A DNA stretch of 64,000 nt from Nitrospirota bacterium (GCA_040754395.1 JBFMCL010000009.1:47658-111657), one strand, 5' to 3'; counted from the stretch's first letter, positions 9,136-17,296 are shown. Numbers and translations: made by a program. The notes: generated by a model from the sequence alone, not told the origin.

Positions 9136-9291
9136 TTAAAAGAACAACGATGTAAATGTTTTGGATGTGATGACCCCGGTCAGCCCCAGAATGACTGTTA
9201 TTGCGGCCAGGATAAGCACCCAGATGTCCTCTTTTCGTTCAGCGGAAAAAACTTTTTTTGCTTTCTCTTCAAATTCTCTGGTTTCTGCCAT
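9136..9291 (-). CDS. 51-residue single-span membrane protein upstream of the YeiH-like gene
   Basis: This gene is short and easily missed. Translating the minus strand from the ATG at 9289-9291 to the stop at 9136-9138 gives 51 residues: a charged N-terminus (about 22 residues, rich in Glu and Lys) followed by one hydrophobic span (IWVLILAAITVILGLTGVI). A strong ribosome site, GGAGGAAAG, lies just before the ATG. The stop is 14 bases from the start of the YeiH-like gene, so the two are almost certainly cotranscribed. It is probably a small partner or subunit of that transporter; this is inference from position. Confidence 0.75.
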   Translation of the reverse strand: MAETREFEEKAKKVFSAERKEDIWVLILAAITVILGLTGVITSKTFTSLFF

Positions 9292-9344
9292 TTCTTTCCT
9301 CCATGAAAAATTTCAGAGAAGTGTTCTCACTGGAGAATAAAGGT

Positions 9345-9764
9345 TCACTTCATCACCAGGACCGGTACCGGTGAATGCTCAATAAGGCGTGCGGTGACGC
9401 TCCCGAGGGCGAACTTTTTTGCCCCGTGCTTGCCGTGAGATGCGGCAATGATCATGTCGGCGCCTTCCTTTTTTGCGACGGCAATGATTGATTCTGCAGG
9501 ACTGCCGGTCTCTGAGATGACTCTTGCATTGACTCCTTCTTTCTTGAACCTCTCCATGGCCTTTGCAGTAATGGTGGTTGACTCTTTTACCTGGAGTTCT
9601 CTCACCACGTTGCAGTCGATTTCAGTGAGACCTATAGGACAGAAATCTTCCATAATATTTACACAGATGATCTCGGTTTCTTCCTTTTTTGCATACTCAA
9701 TGGCCTTTTCGATCGCCTTCTGGGCGAAAACTGACCCGTCATCTGCCACAACAATCTTCTGCAC
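9345..9764 (-). CDS. Universal stress protein, UspA family
   Basis: A 139-residue UspA-fold protein with the N-terminal KIVVADDGSVFAQKAIEKA strand-helix, and the C-terminal ATP-binding region ASHGKHGAKKFALGSVT (G-x2-G-x9-GS form), so it is expected to bind ATP. GTG at 9764 is chosen as start because AGGAGG lies just before it. It is 53 bases upstream of the small membrane protein gene and 36 bases downstream of the SRPBCC-like gene on the same strand, making a leftward stress/transport group from 10.8 to 7.8 kb. Confidence 0.9.
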   Translation of the reverse strand: MQKIVVADDGSVFAQKAIEKAIEYAKKEETEIICVNIMEDFCPIGLTEIDCNVVRELQVKESTTITAKAMERFKKEGVNARVISETGSPAESIIAVAKKEGADMIIAASHGKHGAKKFALGSVTARLIEHSPVPVLVMK

Positions 9765-9800
9765 TGTTCACCCTCCTCTCATGGTTGAAGTTGGTATTTA

Positions 9801-10310
9801 CTACTTCATGAGCCGCAGGACGATTACCACTGCAATAAACGCTGCAAGCCCGATCCCTTCTGCGATGAGGACGATGAGCGCAATCCTTCTCTGGGACGGG
9901 GTCATCCTGAGCCAGAACCTGTCGAGAAACCACTTCATGAACCTTCCGCGGCCTGTTTCCATGGCCATGTAGTTCTGCAGGCCTCTCAGCCAGTAAGGCA
10001 CATCCTCATTGCGGAGGATATCGCCGTAAACTTCTACCCTTGTCATCGCCGGCTCAAGTTCATTTATGGAAAATTCTATCACATCTGAGTCAAATATGTA
10101 ATTGATCGTCTTTTCCCTGAGGACCACTTCCAGTTTCATCTGGCGGGAATCATTTGTACGGTCATCATAAAGCGTAATATCGTAGATGCCTTTATCAGAA
10201 CATTTGAGATCCGTTATGTACCATGCGGGATGCAGCCTCAGAACCTTTTCAGGTACCAGGAAAAAAGCCTTTGCGGTTTCGAAAGGAGCCCTGATATCCA
10301 CGGCATTCAT
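9801..10310 (-). CDS. SRPBCC-like protein with C-terminal membrane anchor
   Basis: A 169-residue protein. Residues 1-125 look like an SRPBCC/START-type helix-grip domain: the opening VDIRAPFETAKAFFLVPEK and the strand order match polyketide cyclase-like ligand-binding proteins. A hydrophobic helix at about residues 142-166 (IALIVLIAEGIGLAAFIAVV) would tether it to the membrane with a very short tail. The start overlaps the stop of the upstream UspA gene by ATGA, which indicates translational coupling. A tethered lipid- or ligand-binding role next to stress proteins is inference. Confidence 0.7.
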   Translation of the reverse strand: MNAVDIRAPFETAKAFFLVPEKVLRLHPAWYITDLKCSDKGIYDITLYDDRTNDSRQMKLEVVLREKTINYIFDSDVIEFSINELEPAMTRVEVYGDILRNEDVPYWLRGLQNYMAMETGRGRFMKWFLDRFWLRMTPSQRRIALIVLIAEGIGLAAFIAVVIVLRLMK

Positions 10311-10759
10311 GGAACAAAAAGCGTAGGTACTCTGAGATTCCGGAATATCTTCTCCGGAAGACGAAAGGAACGTATCTTTGCAGAAAAAGTCTTTTTGGGG
10401 TTTACGCCGAGGATCAGCAGGTCATAGTCATGTGCAGAAACCTCCTTCGCAATTTCTTCCTCAGGAGGCCCGCAGCGAAGGACTATTTTATACGTCAGCC
10501 CCGCGGAGTCTGCCGCCTGCGTGAATTTGTGAATGATCTCTTCTGCCTCTTTTCGCAGTTCCCTGTCTATATGTTCTTTGTATTCAATCCTCCCCACTGC
10601 ATAGATCTCGTCCGCAAATTTCTTCAGGTAAGGGTCAATCACGTGGAGGGCGGTCAGGCAGGCATTGCATGCCCTTGTTATCTCTATGGCATACCCGATA
10701 GCGTTCGCTGTTGCCTGTTCACCGTCTATGCAGAGAATAATGTTTTTCAATGGAGCCAT
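10307..10759 (-). CDS. Universal stress protein, UspA family (second copy)
   Basis: A UspA-domain protein of 150 residues from the ATG at 10759 (APLKNIILCIDGEQATANAI at the N-terminus). The ATP-loop region near the end (LILGVNPKKTFSAKIRSFRL) departs from the canonical G-x2-G-x9-GS, so ATP binding is doubtful. A longer frame begins at a GTG at 10813, but an extended -10 promoter lies at 10815-10823 and would start transcription just past that GTG, so the shorter form is preferred. Its last codon overlaps the first of the SRPBCC-like gene. Confidence 0.85.
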   Translation of the reverse strand: MAPLKNIILCIDGEQATANAIGYAIEITRACNACLTALHVIDPYLKKFADEIYAVGRIEYKEHIDRELRKEAEEIIHKFTQAADSAGLTYKIVLRCGPPEEEIAKEVSAHDYDLLILGVNPKKTFSAKIRSFRLPEKIFRNLRVPTLFVP

Positions 10760-10814
10760 CCCCCGAGTGTTGTATTGATCTTTATATATTTTATTTCTTA
10801 TCGTACTCAGCACA

Positions 10815-10823
10815 ATTATATCA
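10815..10823 (-). promoter_or_regulatory. Extended -10 promoter for the leftward Usp/SRPBCC group
   Basis: On the minus strand the sequence reads TGATATAAT, a perfect extended -10 (TGnTATAAT). No good -35 is seen 17 bases upstream, as is common for extended -10 promoters. It sits about 55 bases before the ATG at 10759 and faces away from fmdE. Confidence 0.5.
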
Positions 10824-10917
10824 GGTTTCGAGGGAGTGGACTGTATTCTCCTTATGGGTACTGAACAAGGAATGTTCTGACTGACAAAAAGTCTTTTTTT
10901 GAGGTAAAATCATTCCA

Positions 10918-11499
10918 ATGAAGACATTTGATGAAGTTGTAGACTTCCACGGGCATGCATGCCCCGGCCTTGCGCTGGGATACCGTGTTGCACTGGCCGC
11001 GCTGAAGGAATTTGGACATCGTTCAGAAGATGAAGAACTGGTTGCGATTGTCGAGAACAGCTCATGTGCGGTTGATGCGGTTCAGGTCGTTACCGGATGC
11101 ACATTCGGCAAGGGGAATCTGATCTTCAGGGATTTCGGGAAACAGGTGTATACTTTCATCAGAAGACCTTCGGGAAGGGGGATCAGGATTACGGTAAACT
11201 GGACCCCTCCGAGAGAAACGGGCAAAGAAAAGGAAATGTGGGACCGCTATATGAAAGGTGATAATTCCGAGGAAGTCCTGCATACCGTGCATAACAGGAA
11301 AGCAAAAAAGATCAGGCATGTCCTGAGCGCCGGGGATAGTGATCTTCTGAAGATATCGAAAGGGAAAATGTCCCTCCCGGAAGAAGCGGGAATCTATCCG
11401 AGCCTTACCTGCGCGCTCTGCGGGGAAAAGGTGATGGAACCAAGGGCAAGGGTGAAGGAAGGAAAGTGTATCTGCATTCCGTGTTTCCAGAAGAAATGA
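10918..11499 (+). CDS. FmdE-family protein with C-terminal zinc finger
   Basis: A 193-residue FmdE-type protein. The family is named from the methanogen molybdenum formylmethanofuran dehydrogenase operon but is widespread in anaerobes. The defining metal-binding N-terminus FHGHACPGLALGYR is at residues 10-23, and conserved cysteines recur (SSCAVDAVQVVTGC). A C-terminal CxxC...CxxC zinc-finger-like region (CALCGEKV, CICIPCFQ) follows. In anaerobic bacteria such proteins often accompany molybdenum or tungsten enzymes, none of which is seen nearby. It lies alone, divergent from the UspA group, and just upstream of argB. Confidence 0.85.
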   Translation: MKTFDEVVDFHGHACPGLALGYRVALAALKEFGHRSEDEELVAIVENSSCAVDAVQVVTGCTFGKGNLIFRDFGKQVYTFIRRPSGRGIRITVNWTPPRETGKEKEMWDRYMKGDNSEEVLHTVHNRKAKKIRHVLSAGDSDLLKISKGKMSLPEEAGIYPSLTCALCGEKVMEPRARVKEGKCICIPCFQKK

Positions 11500-11550
11500 A
11501 TCATGGTATGAAGCTGGAGGGTATAGTAATATTGAAATCCGGAGATGAAC

Positions 11551-12429
11551 ATGAAAGATATCATCACAAAAGCTGAGATTCTGATTGAGGCCCTGCCGTA
11601 TATCAGGAATTTTTTCGGAAAGACATTTGTTATTAAATACGGTGGAGCTGCACAGGTAAAGGACGACCTGAAGGAATATTTCGCCAAAGATATCGCCATG
11701 CTGAATTTTATCGGTATCAGGACAGCAGTCGTGCATGGCGGAGGGCCCAAGATAACCGCCTATATGGAAAAAATGGGCAAGACACCTACCTTTGTCCATG
11801 GACAGCGCGTTACAGACAAGGAGACCATGGATATCGTGGAAATGGTCCTTGGTGGTCTGGTAAACAAGGAGATCGTTTCCCTGATCGCGAGTCATGGCGG
11901 CAAGGCGGTCGGGCTGAGCGGGAAGGACGGTGGTCTTATTAAGGCAAAAAAGAAGCTGATACCGAAATCATCAGGAACTGGAACTGATGAGCTTATTGAT
12001 ATCGGTCTCGTGGGAGAGGTGACTGATGTTGATCCGCAGATCATCATCAGCCTTCAGAAGGAAGGTTTCATCCCTGTCATATCTCCTGTCGGAGTGGGAC
12101 CAAAGGGAGAGACCCTCAACATCAATGCCGATTATGTGGCAGCTTCGGTTGCCTCGGCATTGACCGCTGAAAAACTGATTCTTCTGACTGATGTGCCCGG
12201 ACTCATTGATGCACACGGGGCAATCCTTTCGACCCTCAGGAAGCAGCAGATTAAGAAGCTTGTCGACAACGGTACGATCAGCGGGGGGATGCTGCCGAAG
12301 GTGCAGGCCTGTCTGAGGGCAATCGAAGGAGGTGTCCGCAAGACCCATATAATCGATGGCAGGGTTCCCCATTGCCTGCTGCTCGAGATTTTCACCAAAG
12401 AAGGCATTGGCACGGAAATCCAGAAATAA
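11551..12429 (+). CDS. argB: Acetylglutamate kinase
   Basis: ArgB phosphorylates N-acetylglutamate in the second step of arginine synthesis. The product has the family's FVIKYGGAAQ lysine motif near residue 28, the VVHGGGP phosphate loop, and the NINADYVAASVASAL segment; length (292) is normal. The ATG at 11551 is preferred over 11545 because GGAG then has 6-base spacing. argS lies far downstream; no other arginine-pathway gene is adjacent. The C-terminal coding region overlaps the transglycosylase gene. Confidence 0.95.
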   Translation: MKDIITKAEILIEALPYIRNFFGKTFVIKYGGAAQVKDDLKEYFAKDIAMLNFIGIRTAVVHGGGPKITAYMEKMGKTPTFVHGQRVTDKETMDIVEMVLGGLVNKEIVSLIASHGGKAVGLSGKDGGLIKAKKKLIPKSSGTGTDELIDIGLVGEVTDVDPQIIISLQKEGFIPVISPVGVGPKGETLNINADYVAASVASALTAEKLILLTDVPGLIDAHGAILSTLRKQQIKKLVDNGTISGGMLPKVQACLRAIEGGVRKTHIIDGRVPHCLLLEIFTKEGIGTEIQK

Positions 12430-13240
12430 GAAGCGGCTTTTCCTTTTTGTCTCTCTCTCCCTTGGTGTTCTGGCCCTCTATCTGTTGCTGGTCCCAAATG
12501 TCTCGCGTTTGAAGAAAGAGAACCCCCAAAAGACTTCCTTTATGGAATATCGGGAGAACGAGTGGAAACGGGAGGGGAAAAAATACCGGATTCAGCAGAA
12601 ATGGGTTCCCTTATCGCGCATATCCCCGTATCTCATAAAAGCAGTGCTTATTGCGGAAGACGACAAGTTCTGGAGCCATGAAGGGTTTGATTACGCTGCG
12701 ATGCAGAAGGCTCTCGAAAAAGATATCAGGGCAAAGAAGTTCAAGTTGGGGGGGAGTACGATAAGCCAGCAACTAGCAAAGAATCTCTATCTTTCTCCCG
12801 CAAAAAATCCTGTCAGAAAAATCAGGGAGGCGATTATTACCTGGAGAATGGAAAGGATGCTATCCAAAAAACGTATTCTCGAACTCTATCTGAACGTGGC
12901 CGAATGGGGAGACCGGGGCATATTTGGCATCGAAACCGCCGCATTGCATTACTTCGGCAAACCGGCATCTGATCTGAATCCGGAAGAAGCGGCACGACTT
13001 GCTGCGGTTCTGCCTAACCCGAGAAAATTTAATCCTCTCGGAGAAAGCAGATATGTCCTGAACAGGTCGAATCTGATATACAGCATAATGGTAAGACGGG
13101 GGATTGTTGTGCCGGAATATCAAGAAATTGTTGAGGAAACCGCCGGACAGGCGGAGGAGGAGCCGACGCAGGAAATAATGCCTCCTCTCAAGGAATCTCC
13201 TGTAGAAACAGCGGAACCTCACATGCCTCCGGCCAGATAA
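12407..13240 (+). CDS. mtgA: Monofunctional biosynthetic peptidoglycan transglycosylase
   Basis: A family GT51 glycosyltransferase that polymerises lipid II without a penicillin-binding domain. A membrane anchor lies at the N-terminus (RLFLFVSLSLGVLALYLLLV), followed by the GT51 motifs AVLIAEDDKFWSHEGFD (catalytic Glu), GGSTISQQLAKNLYL and RILELYLNVAEWG. The C-terminus is a 35-residue Glu/Pro-rich tail. The start is uncertain: TTG at 12407 or ATG at 12356, both inside argB, with no convincing ribosome site for either; the overlap implies translation coupled to argB. It converges on acpS with only 7 bases between the stops. Confidence 0.9.
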   Translation: MARKSRNKKRLFLFVSLSLGVLALYLLLVPNVSRLKKENPQKTSFMEYRENEWKREGKKYRIQQKWVPLSRISPYLIKAVLIAEDDKFWSHEGFDYAAMQKALEKDIRAKKFKLGGSTISQQLAKNLYLSPAKNPVRKIREAIITWRMERMLSKKRILELYLNVAEWGDRGIFGIETAALHYFGKPASDLNPEEAARLAAVLPNPRKFNPLGESRYVLNRSNLIYSIMVRRGIVVPEYQEIVEETAGQAEEEPTQEIMPPLKESPVETAEPHMPPAR

Positions 13241-13247
13241 CCGGATA

Positions 13248-13619
13248 TTACTGCTCCAATACTACACATGCGATTCCGTAGTCATGCTCATGACTCATGC
13301 TCAGGTGGGCTTTTGTTATCTGTTTTTTTCTGAAAAAATCCTCAAGTCTTCCGCTGATTTTCAGAAAAGGTTTTCCGTTTTCGGAGTTCCTTACTTCTAT
13401 CTCGTTCATGGAGACGAACACATCTGATGAAATGGCTTTTATGAATGCCTCTTTTGCGGCAAAACGGACAGCAAGCGAGAGGTAGGGGGATTTTTTCTGA
13501 TAACAGTAGGCAATCTCTTCTTCAGTGAAGACCCTCTGAAGAAACCTCGTGCCCCATTTCTCGGTGACTTCCCTTATCCGTTCAATCCTGACGATATCAA
13601 TGCCGATGCCGAAAATCAT
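13248..13619 (-). CDS. acpS: Holo-[acyl-carrier-protein] synthase
   Basis: AcpS transfers the phosphopantetheine arm of CoA to acyl carrier protein. The 123-residue product shows GIDIVRIERI near the start (catalytic Asp) and RFAAKEAFIKA (catalytic Glu), and ends in the SMSHEHDYGIACVV strand. The ATG at 13619 gives the standard N-terminus, while the longer frame to 13661 adds 14 residues unlike the family; GGAGGAG lies about 17 bases upstream of the chosen start. coaD, the penultimate CoA enzyme, is at 16796. Confidence 0.93.
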   Translation of the reverse strand: MIFGIGIDIVRIERIREVTEKWGTRFLQRVFTEEEIAYCYQKKSPYLSLAVRFAAKEAFIKAISSDVFVSMNEIEVRNSENGKPFLKISGRLEDFFRKKQITKAHLSMSHEHDYGIACVVLEQ

Positions 13620-13791
13620 AAAAAAATTGTGCGAAAGCTCCTCCGGATGTTCATAAATCATAATCTGAATTTTTTCAAGAAAGCAAGTTTTTTTATATAA
13701 ATAGCATACTTGTACGTTTTTGTTGACAGGAATATGCCAACATAGAATATAATTGACAGGCCAGAATATTTACTATTAAACTAAATTATCC

Positions 13792-13820
13792 TTGACAACT
13801 ATGTATGTCCTTAATATAAT
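13792..13820 (+). promoter_or_regulatory. Consensus sigma-70 promoter for ihfA
   Basis: TTGACA at 13792-13797, a 17-base spacer and TATAAT at 13815-13820 form a perfect consensus promoter 26 bases before the HU/IHF start codon. Two more TTGACA hexamers lie upstream at 13723-13728 and 13753-13758; the first has a TATAAT at 13748-13753 with a 19-base spacer. This AT-rich stretch between acpS and ihfA is probably a strong, possibly multi-start, promoter region. Confidence 0.85.
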
Positions 13821-13845
13821 TAAGAAAAATCGAGGCAGGTAATTT

Positions 13846-14130
13846 ATGACAAAGGCAGATTTAGTTGAGAGAATATTTGAGAAGATCGGACTCTCCAAAA
13901 AGGAGGCTCAGGAGATTATCGAAATACTGTTTGATACAATGAAACAGACATTTATTGAGGGCGAATCAGTAAAGATATCAGGCTTCGGCACATTCAATGT
14001 TAGACAAAAAAACGCACGAAGAGGACGCAATCCTAAAACAGGGAGCGACCTTGAGATTACCCCGAGAAGGGTGATTACATTCAGGGCCAGCAACCAGCTG
14101 AAATCGGAAATGGTAAAACAGAATGTATAA
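13846..14130 (+). CDS. ihfA: HU/IHF-family DNA-bending protein (IHF alpha-like)
   Basis: A 94-residue HU/IHF protein. [20 protein letters not shown] and the DNA-arm region [20 protein letters not shown] place it in the family, and the arm sequence with RRGRNPKTG is closest to IHF-alpha. It is a nucleoid architectural protein. A clear ribosome site (GAGGCAGG) precedes the ATG, and a perfect consensus promoter lies upstream. The stop overlaps the start of the MerR gene by 8 bases, an arrangement (ihfA followed by a MerR regulator and tRNA-Pro) known from many proteobacteria. Confidence 0.93.
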   Translation: MTKADLVERIFEKIGLSKKEAQEIIEILFDTMKQTFIEGESVKISGFGTFNVRQKNARRGRNPKTGSDLEITPRRVITFRASNQLKSEMVKQNV

Positions 14131-14515
14131 GTCTGCTCCGGAAAGAGTCAAGCCTCACATACATTTCCCGGATAAACTTTTCTATAAAATCGGAGAGGTG
14201 AGTAAAATTTTGGGGGTTGAACCATATGTGCTCAGATACTGGGAGACAGAATTCCCTTTTCTTAAACCCAGAAAAAACAAATCAGGGCAGAGGGTGTATG
14301 TAAAGAAGGATGTTGAGCTTCTTCTGGCAATAAAAAATCTGCTGTATCAGGAGCGGTATACGATAGAGGGTGTCAGGAAGAGGCTTGGACTCGGTCCTGC
14401 AGAAACTGAAAATAAACCTGAACAGGAGTTGCAGAAAAAGGAAGTTCGTCAGCCTGCCAGAGTAGTCGAACATATCAAAAAAAGGCTCAGGGATATACTG
14501 AGTCAGCTTCAGTAA
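14123..14515 (+). CDS. MerR-family transcriptional regulator
   Basis: A 130-residue regulator with an N-terminal MerR winged-helix ([20 protein letters not shown], then [10 protein letters not shown]), followed by a basic/acidic coiled-coil tail and no obvious metal-binding cysteines. This is the MlrA/HspR-like short type usually found behind ihfA. Translation overlaps ihfA by 8 bases, so the two are cotranscribed. Targets are unknown. Confidence 0.9.
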   Translation: MYKSAPERVKPHIHFPDKLFYKIGEVSKILGVEPYVLRYWETEFPFLKPRKNKSGQRVYVKKDVELLLAIKNLLYQERYTIEGVRKRLGLGPAETENKPEQELQKKEVRQPARVVEHIKKRLRDILSQLQ

Positions 14516-14528
14516 AATCATTACAAAT

Positions 14529-14605
14529 CGGGGCGTAGCGCAGCCTGGTAGCGCACTCGCTTGGGGTGTGAGTGGTCGGCAGTTCAAATCTGCTCGCCCC
14601 GACCA
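14529..14605 (+). tRNA. tRNA-Pro (GGG anticodon)
   Basis: A complete 77-base tRNA with an encoded CCA end. The acceptor stem pairs CGGGGCG (14529-14535) with CGCCCCG (14595-14601). The anticodon arm CTCGC-TTGGGGT-GTGAG puts GGG at the anticodon, reading CCC/CCU. The D arm (GCGCAGCCTGGTAGCGC) and T arm (GGCAGTTCAAATCTGCT) are normal. It lies 13 bases after the MerR stop, so it may be cotranscribed with ihfA. Confidence 0.95.
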
Positions 14606-14613
14606 TTTTACAA

Positions 14614-14685
14614 AAAAAGATCGCATGCCAAAGACATTGCGAAGGGATTCACATATCCTCATGAAGGCATGCAGTCGATCTTTTT
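14614..14685 (+). terminator. Long hairpin ending in a T run after tRNA-Pro
   Basis: AAAAAGATCG-CATGCC (14614-14629) pairs with GGCATG (14666-14671) and CGATCTTTTT (14676-14685), with a 4-base bulge CAGT on the right arm. The right arm ends in TTTTT. This looks like the transcription end of the ihfA-merR-tRNA unit, though the 36-base loop is long for an intrinsic terminator. Confidence 0.5.
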
Positions 14686-14801
14686 CAACAGTTGCAGAAG
14701 TCATTTTCAGGTTGCCTCAACGGCATGGATACGTCTGCTCTTCAGATCAGGTGTATTTATAGCCCGGACAGGCTGTAAGATGGCAGAGGGAAGAACAACA
14801 T

Positions 14802-15404
14802 ATGCACGCGTTTCTTAACTGGTTAGTTGATACGATCAGCACTTTGGGATATCCGGGAATAGTGTTCCTGATGTTCATTGAGAGCACGTTTATTCCTCTT
14901 CCTTCGGAACTCGTCATACCGCCCGCAGGGTATCTCATATCAAAGAATCAGATGAGCTGGACAGGCGTAATTCTGTCGGGTACAGTCGGAAGTGTTCTGG
15001 GCGCCCTGTTCAATTATGCTATTGCGGTATATCTCGGAAGGCCCTTCATACTCAAATACGGAAAGTACTTTGGGGTTTCAAAGGCGCATTTTGAAAAAGG
15101 AGAGAGTTTTTTTCTCAGACACGGACATATCAGCACATTTATCGGGAGACTTATTCTGGGTGTCAGACATTATATTTCTTTTCCTGCCGGACTCTGCAAA
15201 ATGAATATCCTGCAGTTCTGCTTCTATACCGCGTTTGGTGCAGGCATTTGGGTATGGATTCTCGCGTATATCGGGTATTTTGTGGGGAACAACAGTGAAA
15301 AGATCATGGAAGCAAGCAGGCAGTGGACTGTATATATCGTCATCGCATGTGTGTTCCTGATTGCGTTCTATATATATTGGCATAAGAAAAAACGGAAACA
15401 TTAG
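14802..15404 (+). CDS. DedA-family membrane protein
   Basis: A 200-residue DedA (SNARE-associated/VTT) inner-membrane protein. Family members act as lipid (undecaprenyl-phosphate or phospholipid) flippases or in membrane homeostasis. The motifs EST-FIPLPSE near residue 28 and FIGRLILGVRHYISFPAG around residue 105 are diagnostic, including the membrane-embedded Glu and Arg. Length is normal. It sits 9 bases upstream of the EndoQ-type gene and is probably cotranscribed with it. Confidence 0.93.
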   Translation: MHAFLNWLVDTISTLGYPGIVFLMFIESTFIPLPSELVIPPAGYLISKNQMSWTGVILSGTVGSVLGALFNYAIAVYLGRPFILKYGKYFGVSKAHFEKGESFFLRHGHISTFIGRLILGVRHYISFPAGLCKMNILQFCFYTAFGAGIWVWILAYIGYFVGNNSEKIMEASRQWTVYIVIACVFLIAFYIYWHKKKRKH

Positions 15405-15412
15405 ACTCTGCC

Positions 15413-16684
15413 ATGCGTTTTTTTGCTGACCTTCATATCCATTCCAGATATTCACGTGCGACAAGCAGAGACATGTCAGTTGAAGGGCTCTGGAAATGGG
15501 CACAGATAAAAGGGATCACGGTTCTGGGAACCGGTGATTTTACCCATCCGAAATGGCATCAGGAACTGAAAGAAAAACTTGAATATTGCGAAAATAATAT
15601 TTTGAAATTAAAAGATAATAGCAGTGTCATTGATGTTCCACAGTCCTGTAAGGGAGAGGTTCGGTTTGTGCTGACGGCAGAAATCAGCTGCATCTATTCC
15701 AAACACCGAAAAACAAGAAAAATCCATTGCCTCATACTTGCTCCGGATTTTTCCATAACTGCAAAAATCAACAACGCACTGTCCGGGATCGGGAATCTCT
15801 CCTCTGATGGAAGGCCGATACTCGGGCTGGATGCAAAAACACTGCTTCAGATTGTGCGGGATATCTCTGACGAAGCCATGCTCATACCTGCCCATGCCTG
15901 GACGCCGCATTTCTCGGTTTTTGGTGCCAGTTCAGGATTTGACTCACTGGAAGAATGTTTTGATGAACTGGCGCCGCATATCCACGCAATAGAAACAGGG
16001 TTGTCTTCAGACCCGGCAATGAACTGGAGGGTATCCTCACTTGACAGGATAACGCTGGTCTCAAATTCGGATGCGCATTCGCCCGCAAAACTCGGACGCG
16101 AAGCAAACATCTTTGAAACGGACCTGTCTTTCAAGGGATTAACGGATGCGATCAGGCACAGAAAGGGATTTAGTGGAACAATAGAATTTTTCCCTCAGGA
16201 AGGAAAATATCATTATGACGGGCACAGGTCATGCGGAGTGAATCTCTCCCCTCAGGAAACCATTGAAAACAATTATCTCTGTCCGGTATGCGGGAAAAAA
16301 GTGACTGTAGGAGTGATGAACAGGGTGGAGAAACTGGCAGACAGGGTAAACGGTCTTAGACCTGAAGGCGCACCTCCTTTCTATCCTCTCATCCCGCTTC
16401 AGGAGATCATCGGGGAGACGAAGAAGGCAGGAGTGAACAGCAAGACGGTGATCAGGGAATATTTCCATCTCATCGGGGAACTGGGCAATGAATTCGGAAT
16501 CCTTATGGAGTTGCCGCTTGATGACATAGAGCGCGCAGGAGGGTATCTATTGAGAGAGGCTATACACAGGGTGCGGTCCGGAGATGTCCATATTGTTCCG
16601 GGCTTTGACGGGGAATACGGAAAAATAAAGATTTTTGAGTCGGTCGAGAGAAAAAAGATCAAGGGACAGGCAAGACTGTTTTGA
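15413..16684 (+). CDS. Endonuclease Q (EndoQ)-family PHP-domain protein
   Basis: A 423-residue protein of the EndoQ family: an N-terminal PHP metal-dependent phosphoesterase (FFADLHIHSRYSRATS at residues 3-18, GTGDFTHP, the AHAWTPHFS and SNSDAH motifs), a zinc finger centred on CPVCGKK near residue 287, and a helical C-terminus. Characterised EndoQ enzymes (Thermococcales, a few Bacillus) nick DNA 5' of uracil, hypoxanthine and abasic sites. Length matches. In this window it would complement the family-4 uracil-DNA glycosylase at 1809. It follows dedA by 8 bases. Confidence 0.88.
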   Translation: MRFFADLHIHSRYSRATSRDMSVEGLWKWAQIKGITVLGTGDFTHPKWHQELKEKLEYCENNILKLKDNSSVIDVPQSCKGEVRFVLTAEISCIYSKHRKTRKIHCLILAPDFSITAKINNALSGIGNLSSDGRPILGLDAKTLLQIVRDISDEAMLIPAHAWTPHFSVFGASSGFDSLEECFDELAPHIHAIETGLSSDPAMNWRVSSLDRITLVSNSDAHSPAKLGREANIFETDLSFKGLTDAIRHRKGFSGTIEFFPQEGKYHYDGHRSCGVNLSPQETIENNYLCPVCGKKVTVGVMNRVEKLADRVNGLRPEGAPPFYPLIPLQEIIGETKKAGVNSKTVIREYFHLIGELGNEFGILMELPLDDIERAGGYLLREAIHRVRSGDVHIVPGFDGEYGKIKIFESVERKKIKGQARLF

Positions 16685-16795
16685 AGCAGGGGCACAGGGA
16701 TTCAAGGCAAAGGAAACGCGCGCATGCACGCAATGGTGAGTAATATGCATCCGGCATATTGATATCACGTGCGCTGGCTGCAGAAAGGTTGAAGC

Positions 16796-17296
16796 ATGAA
16801 AAAAATAGCTATTTATCCCGGGACTTTTGACCCGATTACGAACGGACACCTCGATCTGATAAAAAGAGCACTCAGGACATTTGATGAGGTTATTATTGCT
16901 ATCGCCCCGAGCCTGAAAAAGCAGCCTCTTTTTACCATTCAGGAAAGATTGCACTTGATTCATGAGGCAGTGGACGGACTGGGAAGGACAAGGGTGGACA
17001 CATTTCACAGCCTTCTCGTTGATTATGCAAAAGAACAGAGGGGAAGCGCGATTCTCCGCGGCCTGAGGGCGATGTCTGACTTTGAATATGAGCTGCAGCT
17101 TGCCCATATGAACAGGAGGCTGAACAAGGATATCGAGACGGTGTTCATGATGCCGAGTCAGGAATACAGTTACCTGACATCGAGTATCATTAAGGAAATC
17201 TCCTCATTCGGAGGTTCCGTGAGAGGGCTTGTCCCCAAAGCAGTCGAGAAGGCGTTACGGGAGAAATACCGCAGGATGAAGTATCCGAAAGGTTGA
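16796..17296 (+). CDS. coaD: Phosphopantetheine adenylyltransferase
   Basis: CoaD joins ATP and 4'-phosphopantetheine to dephospho-CoA. YPGTFDPITNGHLDLI at residues 6-21 holds the T/HxGH nucleotidyl-transfer motif, ILRGLRAMSDFEYE and the TSSIIKEI motif near residue 130 complete the signature, and 166 residues is typical. In many genomes coaD follows rsmD, but here no rsmD is present. The upstream 111 bases carry a small hairpin (AATATGC/GCATATT near 16742) and no obvious promoter. Confidence 0.95.
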   Translation: MKKIAIYPGTFDPITNGHLDLIKRALRTFDEVIIAIAPSLKKQPLFTIQERLHLIHEAVDGLGRTRVDTFHSLLVDYAKEQRGSAILRGLRAMSDFEYELQLAHMNRRLNKDIETVFMMPSQEYSYLTSSIIKEISSFGGSVRGLVPKAVEKALREKYRRMKYPKG

